NCBI GenBank assembly: GCA_002084985.1 | Contig: MZGO01000017.1 | Span: forward strand, 1-10,099 | Direction: 5' to 3' | Length of the DNA: 10,099 bases | Origin: Thermotoga sp. 4484_232 | GTDB taxonomy: Bacteria > Thermotogota > Thermotogae > Thermotogales > Thermotogaceae | Part shown: piece by piece, positions 1 to 6,743 of the stretch | Numbering within the stretch: position 1 is the stretch's first letter | Layout: each line of letters begins with the position of its first letter | Translations under genes and position numbers: made by a program | The notes under the pieces: generated by a model | The model's input: only the letters and a program-made list of their open reading frames with translations | Told to the model about the DNA's origin: nothing | Databases searched by the model: none

Positions 1-828
1 ACCACCGTTAGAACACCGCATCCCAAACCGAAGATCAGCTGCCCTTTTCGTGTTATGGGACTCGTTACCATATCCGTTGCCATGAAGAGTGCTCCAAGCA
101 TCAATCCCCCGCTTAAGATATGGAATATCGGGTCACCGAATTTCGGATTTATCGCATAGAATATCGCCGTCATCACAAAAACTGTTCCTATGTAAGTTAT
201 GGGTATCATCACCTTTATTCTCTTCCTCAAAAGAAGGTACACAAAACCTATCAAAAGGAGCAGGACACTCGTTTCACCCAAGGATCCTCCTACTTTTCCG
301 ATGAACAGGTCCCAATAAGTTACATTCATCTGACCTCCTTCCTTTAATATCATCAGGGGGGTGGCGGCCCCAAGGTGATTTAAAAAAGCCAGCCCCTGGT
401 ACTATCCAAGTCGTCATATAGGTTGGAAAGGATATCATGAGAAAAGCTCTTCCTACAAGAGCGGGATTGAATATATTCTGACCCAACCCTCCGAAAACAT
501 GTTTCCCGACTCCAAGCGCGAATATCAATCCGATCAGAAATATCCACACAGGGAGTCTTGCACTCACGTTCAAAGCGAGCAAAACTCCTGTCACTGCACC
601 GCTACCATCCGGTACGAAATCTTTTCTTCCCCTTATCCATCTCATGATTATGTAATCTATCAACTCTCCTACAACCATACCGAGAATGCAGAGGAAGAGA
701 GCGTACCATCCAAAGAAAACCGATGCTCCTATGACAGCAGGTATGAGAGCTATCAAAACATCAACCATTATTGCTCTGACGTTATCAGAACTTCTTATAT
801 GTGGTGCATTCGCCGTTATGAGCTTCAT
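1..828 (-). CDS. rnfD: RnfD, ion-translocating Rnf complex membrane subunit (frameshifted, 3' partial)
   Basis: RnfD is an integral membrane subunit of the Rnf complex, which moves electrons from ferredoxin to NAD+ and pumps Na+ or H+; it normally carries a covalent FMN on a threonine. The N-terminal frame (828 down to 388, 147 residues) has several hydrophobic segments and the family signature GGLGQNIFNPALVGRAFL at residues 113-130. It then leaves frame: after PGAG the given frame reads a non-conserved tail and stops at 274. Shifting by one base at the T run 387-382 restores FLNHLGAATPLMILKEG, a hydrophobic C-terminal half with SGGLMLGALFMATD, and an open frame to the window edge. About 40-50 C-terminal residues lie outside. 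The ATG at 828 overlaps the rnfC stop as ATGA, behind a run of seven G. Family call is firm; whether the gene is broken in the organism is not decidable here. Confidence 0.9.
382..387 (-). other. Apparent frameshift site in rnfD (6-T run)
   Basis: On the minus strand the sequence reads GGC TTTTTT AAATCACC. Reading six T gives G-F-F-K-S and a tail with no RnfD character, ending in a stop at 276-274. Reading five T gives G-F-L-N-H-L-G-A-A-T-P-L, which runs into clear RnfD sequence. A one-base homopolymer miscall is the simplest explanation; a genuine mutation or +1 recoding are alternatives. A six-G run on the plus strand at 356-361 is a second candidate, but it lies after the residues that already look correct in the restored frame. 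Confidence 0.75.
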
Positions 829-2135
829 TTTTTACCCCCCCTTAGGGCTCTGTAAACGTTCTTCGCGAGCTTTATGTATCTGACATGTTCGATCTTCGAT
901 GGGCAGATGAAAGCACATGAACCGCATTCTATACAGTCCATGAGGCCTTCTTTGACAGCGTCATCGTATCTTTTCTTCAATGCCAGAAGATAAAGAAGGT
1001 AAGGTTGCAGGTTCATTGGACACGCTTCAACACATCTTGAACACCTGATACACGGTTTTGAAACTAAAGGTTTCTCAGGTAGAAGGGCAACTATCCCCGA
1101 TGTACCCTTGAAGATAGGAGTATTTACATCCCTTATCGCTATTCCCATCATCGGCCCACCAAGGATTATCCTGTTGGTCTCTTCCTTCACCCCTCCACAA
1201 AATTCCAGAATCCATGAGACAGTAGAACCGATTCTGACTATGAGATTCTTCGGTTCATTCACACCTTCTCCCGTGACTGTAAGTCCTCTCTCGACCAAGG
1301 GCTTCCCATCCACCACCGCTTCTTTTATGGCAACGGCCGTTCCAACGTTCTGAACTACAACGCCGACATCCATTGGTAAACCACCAGAGGGTACCTTCCT
1401 TCCCGTCATAGCGTATATCAACTGCTTTTCGGAACCCTGGGGGTATTTCGTCTTCAAAGCGTAAACCTCAGCTACTCCTTTCAGGACTTTTTTCATATTC
1501 TCAATGGCATCGATTTTGTTGTTCTCTATCCCGACGATGGCTTCTTTGACATCCAATATTTTCTTCATTATCGATATACCATGTGCTATATCCTCCGCCC
1601 TTTCCAGCATGAGTCTGTGATCTATCGTCAGATAGGGTTCACATTCGGCACCGTTTATTATCAGAGTGTCTATTTTCTTCTCAGGCGGAGGGGAAAGTTT
1701 CACGTGTGTTGGAAACATGGCACCCCCCAGTCCAACGATACCAGCTTTTTTTACAATATCGACAAGCTCTTCCTTGGAAAACCTCTCAAAGTCTCCATGT
1801 GGAAGAAGTTCCCAATCGTCGTCACTGGTTCTCTCTATAACCACGGTATCTATGGGTTTTCCAACAACGGGATGGAGCATCTTCTTTATCTCAACAACCT
1901 TCCCTGTCACTGGAGAATGGACGTAAGCAGATATGAAAGCGGTGGGTTCTCCTATGACCTGTCCTGTTTTCACCTCCTGTCCAACTTTGACCACCGGCTT
2001 TGCAGGAGCTCCCGCATGATTGGACATGGAGACAAATACTCTGCCTGGAAGAGGAGCTCTAATGATTTCCCTATCCTTAGAGAGTTCCTTCCTTTCCGGT
2101 GGATGAACCCCTCCTCTGAAAGTAAAAAGCTTCAC
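825..2135 (-). CDS. rnfC: RnfC, Rnf complex NADH/FMN- and Fe-S-binding peripheral subunit
   Basis: RnfC is the cytoplasmic, membrane-associated subunit that exchanges electrons with NAD(H) in the Rnf ferredoxin:NAD+ oxidoreductase. The 436-residue product opens with FRGGVHPPERKEL, followed by a lipoyl-like barrel-sandwich region (about 27-63). The flavin/nucleotide fold like that of complex I NuoF has GLGGAMFPTHVKL at 135-147 and INGAECEPY at 160-168. Two C-terminal 4Fe-4S motifs follow: C362, C365, C368, C372 and C401, C404, C407, C411. The length is typical for a compact RnfC without the long C-terminal repeats of proteobacterial forms. I chose the GTG at 2135 because GGGAGGTG stands five bases upstream and the family sequence begins there; an open frame continues up to 2273 but that extension overlaps the radical SAM gene and is not conserved-looking. 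The stop overlaps the rnfD start (825-828), suggesting translational coupling. Confidence 0.96.
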   Translation of the reverse strand: MKLFTFRGGVHPPERKELSKDREIIRAPLPGRVFVSMSNHAGAPAKPVVKVGQEVKTGQVIGEPTAFISAYVHSPVTGKVVEIKKMLHPVVGKPIDTVVIERTSDDDWELLPHGDFERFSKEELVDIVKKAGIVGLGGAMFPTHVKLSPPPEKKIDTLIINGAECEPYLTIDHRLMLERAEDIAHGISIMKKILDVKEAIVGIENNKIDAIENMKKVLKGVAEVYALKTKYPQGSEKQLIYAMTGRKVPSGGLPMDVGVVVQNVGTAVAIKEAVVDGKPLVERGLTVTGEGVNEPKNLIVRIGSTVSWILEFCGGVKEETNRIILGGPMMGIAIRDVNTPIFKGTSGIVALLPEKPLVSKPCIRCSRCVEACPMNLQPYLLYLLALKKRYDDAVKEGLMDCIECGSCAFICPSKIEHVRYIKLAKNVYRALRGGKK

Positions 2136-2139
2136 CTTT

Positions 2140-2946
2140 TCACCTCCCAAGGTTGCAGATTGTAATGGATACGACTGGGCCTTTCTGTGTAGAATGGACG
2201 AGTGCAATGAGGGCATCCTCCAGAGGAACCGGAGCATCTGTTCCAAAATCTTTGATGTTTCCATTCTCGTCAAACCTCATGTCCTCGTATCTTACGATCC
2301 CTTTGTATATGTAGTATCTTGCCATCTGGATCCTCCTGTACTTCGAGACCGATGGAGGGGGATGATTCTGAAGTTTCGTTCCTTTCACTGGTGTGAAAGC
2401 AAAAAGTGCCGTTAAAACCCCTAAATCCTTCATTGCTTGTAGAATTCTCACCAGATCTTCTTCACTCTCTCCCAGTCCAACTATCAAATGAGTTGTTATT
2501 CTTCCTGGGAATCTTTCAGCAGCCTGCTCAATCAATTTTAAAAGCCTTCTCAGGTCCCCTCCTCTTATCTTTCGAAAAAGAGATTCATTTGCAACATCTA
2601 TGGAAATTCCAACTCTATCGGCTCCTCTCTCAAAATATTCGAATATTTCGCCTAAACTCATCGGGCGAGTGGATATGGAAAGAGGTTTCCTGACAAGATC
2701 AGCTATCTTCAAGGTATCATCATGGCTACCTTGGTAATTTACAACTTGAAGACACACCCTTTTGATCTTTTCTGAATCGTTTATTAATTTAAGGATGGAT
2801 GAATCCACCTCTTTCCATATGACTCTCGAAAGCAGGGAGGAAGATGCATGGGAGGATCTAGCGTGGGAACAATAATGGCAGTCGTATATACACGCCCCAT
2901 CAAGCATCAAATAAGCTGTCTCCATTTCGATCTTTACTTTACTCAT
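2140..2946 (-). CDS. Radical SAM protein of unknown substrate
   Basis: This 268-residue protein has the radical SAM cluster motif CX3CX2C (C19, C23, C26, in ACIYDCHYC), which binds the 4Fe-4S cluster that cleaves S-adenosylmethionine. Other family traits are the SISTRPMS strand, the GADRVGISID strand, and TTHLIVGLGESEEDL, which resembles biotin synthase, lipoyl synthase and HemN-like TIM barrels. No C-terminal auxiliary cluster motif is visible (only a lone cysteine in the final CNLGR), so it seems a minimal barrel enzyme. The reaction is unknown. The ATG at 2946 overlaps the preceding gene by eight bases; a GTG at 2988 with GAGGTG upstream is an alternative start that would add 14 unremarkable residues. 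It sits immediately before rnfC, with the rnfC ribosome site in its tail, so a role in Rnf assembly or in a cofactor pathway drawing on reduced ferredoxin is conceivable but only inferred. Confidence 0.88.
   Translation of the reverse strand: MSKVKIEMETAYLMLDGACIYDCHYCSHARSSHASSSLLSRVIWKEVDSSILKLINDSEKIKRVCLQVVNYQGSHDDTLKIADLVRKPLSISTRPMSLGEIFEYFERGADRVGISIDVANESLFRKIRGGDLRRLLKLIEQAAERFPGRITTHLIVGLGESEEDLVRILQAMKDLGVLTALFAFTPVKGTKLQNHPPPSVSKYRRIQMARYYIYKGIVRYEDMRFDENGNIKDFGTDAPVPLEDALIALVHSTQKGPVVSITICNLGR
2141..2148 (-). promoter_or_regulatory. Ribosome binding site setting the rnfC GTG start
   Basis: GGGAGGTG on the minus strand ends five bases before the GTG at 2135. It lies inside the last codons and stop of the radical SAM gene, so translation of the two genes is probably linked. 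It decides the rnfC start against the longer frame beginning at 2273. Confidence 0.85.
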
Positions 2947-3280
2947 CCCCAGGATGTAGAGAGTCCCCACAGATGCCCTCAATTTCACCGTATAACACCT
3001 CGTACACTCTCTCGTATTTTCTACCTTCCTTTGTCAACACAATCGTCAGTGTTCTTCCTTCATTGGTGACGTTCACCCCAAAACCATTATATTCCCTTGG
3101 AATATATACGTTATATACGTATCTGTAGAAAATTGTATCGAAAGTCCTATTGGCTACCTCTTTCTCCTCATAAAGATGAATGATACTTAGTGACTTCACG
3201 ATGAAGTCTGCTACCATGAAAAACGCTAGAGAAACCAAGAAGATCGCGATCAAAGCTTCCAAAAATATACTACCTTTCAT
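2939..3280 (-). CDS. Type IV pilin-like (prepilin-type) small membrane protein
   Basis: The 113-residue product starts MKGSIFLEALIAIFLVSLAF. This fits a class III (prepilin) signal: a very short leader ending in Gly3, then Glu8 at position +5 of the mature protein inside a hydrophobic helix of about 20 residues. After that come a short charged helix (HLYEEKEVANRTF) and a beta-rich end (GVNVTNEGRTLTIVLT). Such proteins are processed by prepilin peptidase and sit in pili or type II secretion-like pseudopili; no pilus genes are visible nearby. Its ATG at 3280 overlaps the preceding stop as ATGA. No good ribosome site is seen, so it probably relies on coupled translation. The open frame continues upstream to 3466, but that part overlaps the neighbouring gene and lacks any family character. 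The call rests on the signal motif alone; the exact function is unknown. Confidence 0.72.
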   Translation of the reverse strand: MKGSIFLEALIAIFLVSLAFFMVADFIVKSLSIIHLYEEKEVANRTFDTIFYRYVYNVYIPREYNGFGVNVTNEGRTLTIVLTKEGRKYERVYEVLYGEIEGICGDSLHPGDE

Positions 3281-4332
3281 CCAAAGAACAGATAAGATAT
3301 TATCAGGAAAACCCCTATGAAGAGAAGCGTCAGGAGAAAGGCTATGAGAAAATCCATTTTTGAACTCTTTACAATTGGCGGAGGTTCCGACAACTCTTTC
3401 AATTTTTTCAAACTCGATGCCCCTTTCTCCGTTTCTTCCAGAATCTCTCCTATCTTTCCCAGCCATTCTTCCTCACTCTCACCAGTGATCTTGGCTTTGT
3501 ACTTTTTCTCACTACTCAGTATCTTCAGAGATTTCGGTATCAACGCCTTCCCAAGGACACCGTTTCCAAAATCAACTTTTATAAGGTAATGATACCCTCC
3601 TTTCCTGCTCTTCACAAGCTCCTTTGAAACTAAGGTACCTGGGAACGGAATGTTACTCGTTTTTCCCTCGAATCTATCCGGGAAATCGTTCAGAAGTTTT
3701 TTCTTATTCTCCTCACTTCCCAAGTTCAAAACGACGAAGTATATGTTATCCCCAACATCGAATTCATCCAGGGATTTTCCATCTATTGGGTCTATGACAG
3801 GGAATATCTCAGGAAGATCTTTCACATCTGGCCTTTGAAAGACGTTCAAGATGAGTTCGTCATCTAACTCACTTATTTGAGACTGAAAGCTACTAACAGA
3901 GAATTCTTCAAGTGACATGGCTGTGGCTTCGACATCTATCTCAATTTTGGAGGACCAGCCACTGAGAAGTTCCGTCAAAATCACCTTCACAACATCTATA
4001 TCGCTTTCTCTAACCGCTGTTCCGAGTTCCGTTCCTAGAAGTCTTCCGGATTTTCTGGATATCTGGCTCTGGAAATAATTCAGAAATTCCTTTGTTAGAG
4101 AGGAAGCTTCCTCCGCCTCTTTCTCAACTCTTTTCTTCAATCTTTTGAAGTTCTCAACGAAGGTGTTGTAATCATCCTTCAAACTCACCATGTTGAGCAT
4201 CCTGGAATACCTGCTGGGAACGACCACGAAATCGTAATCGGGGAGCTCTCCTATTTTACCGAGCATATAACCTAAAATTTCCTCTGCAGTCAATTTAGAA
4301 GACACCCTAAGTTTTATGAAGTAGAGATCCAA
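3277..4332 (-). CDS. Uncharacterised protein with a C-terminal transmembrane anchor
   Basis: I do not recognise this 351-residue protein. The N-terminal 50 residues look like a folded alpha/beta domain (LYFIKLRVSSKLTAEEILGY). A charged, probably coiled-coil helix follows at about 55-90. The middle and C-terminal parts contain a beta-rich stretch with DVGDNIYFVVLNLG near 195-210 and YHYLIKVDFGNGVLGKALIP near 245-265. A charged helix near 275-310 leads to a single strong hydrophobic segment at about 328-350, ending two residues from the C terminus. No N-terminal signal is present, so a tail-anchored protein facing the cytoplasm is likely. The start is TTG at 4332, supported by AGGAGG eight bases upstream, five bases after the glgC stop. 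It is coupled by ATGA overlap to the pilin-like gene, so the two may work together at the membrane. Probably a lineage-restricted Thermotogae family (inference). Confidence 0.8.
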   Translation of the reverse strand: MDLYFIKLRVSSKLTAEEILGYMLGKIGELPDYDFVVVPSRYSRMLNMVSLKDDYNTFVENFKRLKKRVEKEAEEASSLTKEFLNYFQSQISRKSGRLLGTELGTAVRESDIDVVKVILTELLSGWSSKIEIDVEATAMSLEEFSVSSFQSQISELDDELILNVFQRPDVKDLPEIFPVIDPIDGKSLDEFDVGDNIYFVVLNLGSEENKKKLLNDFPDRFEGKTSNIPFPGTLVSKELVKSRKGGYHYLIKVDFGNGVLGKALIPKSLKILSSEKKYKAKITGESEEEWLGKIGEILEETEKGASSLKKLKELSEPPPIVKSSKMDFLIAFLLTLLFIGVFLIISYLFFG

Positions 4333-4337
4333 CCCTA

Positions 4338-5606
4338 TTACCTCCTATGGAAGATGTACCCACCCGATTCCAAGGTGCGAGATTCAAAATCATTGGGATC
4401 AACATCAACTCCTATAACGCAATTCTTCCCTATGGTGACATCGTCTGGTATAACCGAGTCCATCCCGATAACTGTTATGAGTCCCGAGTACACCTTTGGG
4501 TCGTACTTGTTCTTCCTATCCTCTCCCACACCTATTCTGACGTTTTTCCCTATAATCACATTCTCAGCCACAACTGCATTCTCAAGAGAACTATTCCTTC
4601 CTATGAAGGTCCTAGTCATTACAATTGAGTTGACAATGTGTGATCCCTCCTCCACGATGACCCCCTGGAAGAGCACGGAATTTTCCACTTTACCGTAAAC
4701 TTCACATCCTTCACTTATTATAGAGTTCATGACCTCAGCCGTTGGTGAAACGTAGGAAGGGGGCATTTCCTCAGTGTGGGTGAAGAATTTCCAGTTTGGA
4801 TCGTGAAGATTCAGAGGAGGCAGCGGCGATGTGAGTTCTAGGTTAGATTCCCAGTAAGACTTTATGGTTCCAACATCCTTCCAATAACCCTCGAATTTGA
4901 AGGCGTAAAGTTTCCCCAAAGTCTCCTTGACAATTCTGGGGATGATATCCTTTCCAAAGTCGTGAGAACTTTTCTCGTTTCTCTCATCCTCTTCCAATAT
5001 CTTTTTCAGAAAATCGTAGTTGAAAATGTATATTCCCAGTGACGCCAGATTCGACCTCGGCTTTTCTGGTTTTTCCTGAAATTCCACGATTCTTCCATCC
5101 AGATCCGTAACCATTATCCCGAATCTGCTGGCTTCCTCAAGCGGCACCTCCATGCAGGCTATCGTTCCATCAGCTCCCTTCAGGATATGAAAATCCAGAA
5201 GATCGTTGTAATCCATAGCGTAGACATGGTCTCCGGAGAGTATCAGAACGTAGTCTGCCCCGTTTTCCTCTATGAATTCCAGATTCTGATAAACGGCATT
5301 CGCTGTGCCCTTGTACCATTCTGACTCTTCGTTCCCAACATAAGGAGGAAGAATGGTAACTCCACCATCCTTTCTGTCAAGATCCCATGGTTTCCCTATA
5401 CCAATATGCTTCGTTAAAACGTGGGGTTTGTATTGTGTGAGAACGCCTATCTTGTATATACCGGAATTTACACAATTACTCAATGTGAAATCTATCAACC
5501 TGTATTTACCACCGAATGGCACAGCTGGTTTCGCTATCTTCTCCGTCAAAACACCGAGTCTTGTTCCCTGTCCGCCTGCAAGGATCATGGCCGTCACTTT
5601 TCTCAT
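4338..5606 (-). CDS. glgC: Glucose-1-phosphate adenylyltransferase (ADP-glucose pyrophosphorylase), catalytic subunit
   Basis: GlgC converts glucose-1-phosphate and ATP to ADP-glucose and pyrophosphate, the committed step of bacterial glycogen synthesis in the cytoplasm. The 422-residue length is normal. The N-terminal nucleotidyltransferase domain has GGQGTRL at 11-17, Lys26 in [24 protein letters not shown] near 98-108, SGDHVY at 124-129 with metal ligand Asp126, EKP at 178-180, [11 protein letters not shown] from 214, and GYWKDVGT at 240-247 with the second metal ligand Asp244. The C-terminal left-handed beta-helix domain begins near 285, with hexapeptide-like repeats to about 400. All catalytic positions expected of an active GlgC are present. 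The ATG at 5606 follows GAGGTGATC at good spacing, nine bases after glgD ends. It pairs with the degenerate paralogue GlgD just upstream, so a mixed oligomer regulated by metabolites is likely (inferred from GlgC/GlgD pairs in Firmicutes). Confidence 0.97.
   Translation of the reverse strand: MRKVTAMILAGGQGTRLGVLTEKIAKPAVPFGGKYRLIDFTLSNCVNSGIYKIGVLTQYKPHVLTKHIGIGKPWDLDRKDGGVTILPPYVGNEESEWYKGTANAVYQNLEFIEENGADYVLILSGDHVYAMDYNDLLDFHILKGADGTIACMEVPLEEASRFGIMVTDLDGRIVEFQEKPEKPRSNLASLGIYIFNYDFLKKILEEDERNEKSSHDFGKDIIPRIVKETLGKLYAFKFEGYWKDVGTIKSYWESNLELTSPLPPLNLHDPNWKFFTHTEEMPPSYVSPTAEVMNSIISEGCEVYGKVENSVLFQGVIVEEGSHIVNSIVMTRTFIGRNSSLENAVVAENVIIGKNVRIGVGEDRKNKYDPKVYSGLITVIGMDSVIPDDVTIGKNCVIGVDVDPNDFESRTLESGGYIFHRR
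4341..4346 (-). promoter_or_regulatory. Ribosome binding site for a TTG start
   Basis: A perfect AGGAGG on the minus strand overlaps the last two arginine codons of glgC and sits eight bases before the TTG at 4332. It justifies the unusual initiation codon of the tail-anchored orphan. Confidence 0.85.
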
Positions 5607-5608
5607 AA

Positions 5609-5617
5609 GATCACCTC
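5609..5617 (-). promoter_or_regulatory. Ribosome binding site of glgC
   Basis: GAGGTGATC on the minus strand matches the complement of the 16S rRNA 3' end over nine bases. Its GAGG core ends seven bases before the glgC ATG at 5606 and it overlaps the glgD stop codon. Confidence 0.8.
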
Positions 5618-6728
5618 ACACGACGCTCCTTTTCTCCAAGACGAGGATTTCTTTTTCCCCTATGACTTCTCTTCCCTCCCTGACCACTACCTCCTTATCC
5701 AAGATAGCGTTTTTGACGACAGCTCCCTCCTCTATAACCGATCCTTGCATTATGACAGAATTTTCAACGATCGCTCCAGCCTTTATTCTGACGTTCCTGA
5801 AGATAACAGAATTCCTCACACTTCCCGCTATTATACATCCATCGGATATCAAGGAGTTGGACACTGTAGCGGTCCCTGTCAGTTTAGGAGGGGAGAGATC
5901 CTTTAATTTGGTAAAAACCTTACCTTTTTCATAAAAAAGTTCTCTTCTGACTTCTTGCTTCAATATATCCATGTTTATCCTGTAATATTCATCTATACCT
6001 TTCTTCACATTTCTCCAATAACCATCGAATACGTACGCATAGACTTTCAACCTATCCAGATTGGGGAGGATTACATCTAACAGTAAATCATACCCTTTTT
6101 GAGGAACACTGGCATAAAGAAGATCCATGAGGAGGTATTTGTTGATGAAATAGATACCCAGAAAAGCGAGATCTCCTTTTGGCTTCTCGGGTTTTTCCTC
6201 TATTTCCAGAATCCTCATATTCTCGTTCACACTCACTATACCGTACTTCGTCAAATCGTATGACTCATCCAGCTTTTTCACGATGAGGGTGACATCTGCG
6301 CCCTTTTTGAAGTGATATTGGTATAGATCAGTGAAATCTATCTTGTATATGTGATCACCAGATCCTATAAGGACGAAATCTTCCTCTCCCCTTCTGAGAA
6401 GTGTCATATTCTGGTATATAGCGTCTGCGGTGCCTCTATACCAAAATTCCCCCTGAGAGCTGACGTATGGTTGGAGTATGAACAACCCTCCATGTTTCCT
6501 ATCAAGATCCCATTCCTTACCGGATCCCAGGTGATCCATAAGACTCCTTGGATTATACTGCGTTAGAACCCCCACTTTGTATATTCCGGAATTCACCATG
6601 TTACTTAAGGTGAAATCTATCGCTCTATATTTCCCGAAAATAGGAATCGCTGCACTAGCCCGTACCTTGGTTAGAGGCCAAAGGGCTTCTCCCCTTCCAC
6701 CCGCTAGGATCAACCCCAGAACCTTCAC
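5616..6728 (-). CDS. glgD: GlgD-type ADP-glucose pyrophosphorylase subunit (probably non-catalytic)
   Basis: This 370-residue protein is a paralogue of the adjacent GlgC and has the same two-domain plan: a nucleotidyltransferase domain followed by a shorter beta-helix tail. It keeps GGRG at 10-13, FGKYRAIDFTLSN, WYRGTADAIYQN, GSGDHIY (Asp125) and EKP (178-180). Several positions that GlgC needs are changed: GTR becomes GEA (Glu14, Ala15), the lysine before PAV becomes Ser25, the SHDFGKD segment is replaced by GYDLLLD, and the second metal ligand in GYWKDVGT becomes Asn240 (GYWRNVKK). This is the pattern of GlgD subunits, which form complexes with GlgC and alter its activity. I prefer the GTG at 6728, because AAGGTGGTGATG lies at ideal distance; the ATG at 6734, overlapping the previous stop as TGATG, is a close alternative only two codons longer. 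Confidence 0.92.
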   Translation of the reverse strand: MKVLGLILAGGRGEALWPLTKVRASAAIPIFGKYRAIDFTLSNMVNSGIYKVGVLTQYNPRSLMDHLGSGKEWDLDRKHGGLFILQPYVSSQGEFWYRGTADAIYQNMTLLRRGEEDFVLIGSGDHIYKIDFTDLYQYHFKKGADVTLIVKKLDESYDLTKYGIVSVNENMRILEIEEKPEKPKGDLAFLGIYFINKYLLMDLLYASVPQKGYDLLLDVILPNLDRLKVYAYVFDGYWRNVKKGIDEYYRINMDILKQEVRRELFYEKGKVFTKLKDLSPPKLTGTATVSNSLISDGCIIAGSVRNSVIFRNVRIKAGAIVENSVIMQGSVIEEGAVVKNAILDKEVVVREGREVIGEKEILVLEKRSVV

Positions 6729-6731
6729 CCG

Positions 6732-6743
6732 CATCACCACCTT
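6732..6743 (-). promoter_or_regulatory. Ribosome binding site deciding the glgD start
   Basis: AAGGTGGTGATG on the minus strand differs at two of twelve bases from the ideal AAGGAGGTGATC. Its core ends eight bases before GTG 6728 but only two before ATG 6734, favouring the GTG. Confidence 0.6.

Noticed and set aside
356..361. Six-G run as the rnfD frameshift point
   Set aside because: In the restored frame the residues FLNHLGAAT before this run already fit RnfD better than the alternative KSPWGRH, so the shift most likely lies earlier, at the T run.
375..395. Programmed ribosomal frameshifting in rnfD
   Set aside because: The needed shift is +1, the T run is short, no stimulatory structure or internal ribosome site is evident, and recoding is not known for RnfD; a sequencing error or mutation is simpler.
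1581..2165. Plus-strand open frame (194 codons) opposite rnfC
   Set aside because: It has no ribosome site or motif and runs antisense to the conserved RnfC coding sequence.
2136..2273. N-terminal extension of rnfC by 46 codons
   Set aside because: It overlaps the radical SAM gene over its whole length, lacks RnfC character, and the GTG at 2135 has a strong ribosome site.
3281..3466. N-terminal extension of the pilin-like protein by 62 codons
   Set aside because: It lies antiphase within the tail-anchored gene and would bury the prepilin signal at an internal position; the residues have no recognisable pattern.
5353..5934. Long plus-strand open frame (193 codons) opposite the glgC/glgD junction
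   Set aside because: It is the antisense of two strongly supported genes, low in family-like sequence and rich in Ser/Thr/Pro, as expected of a shadow frame.
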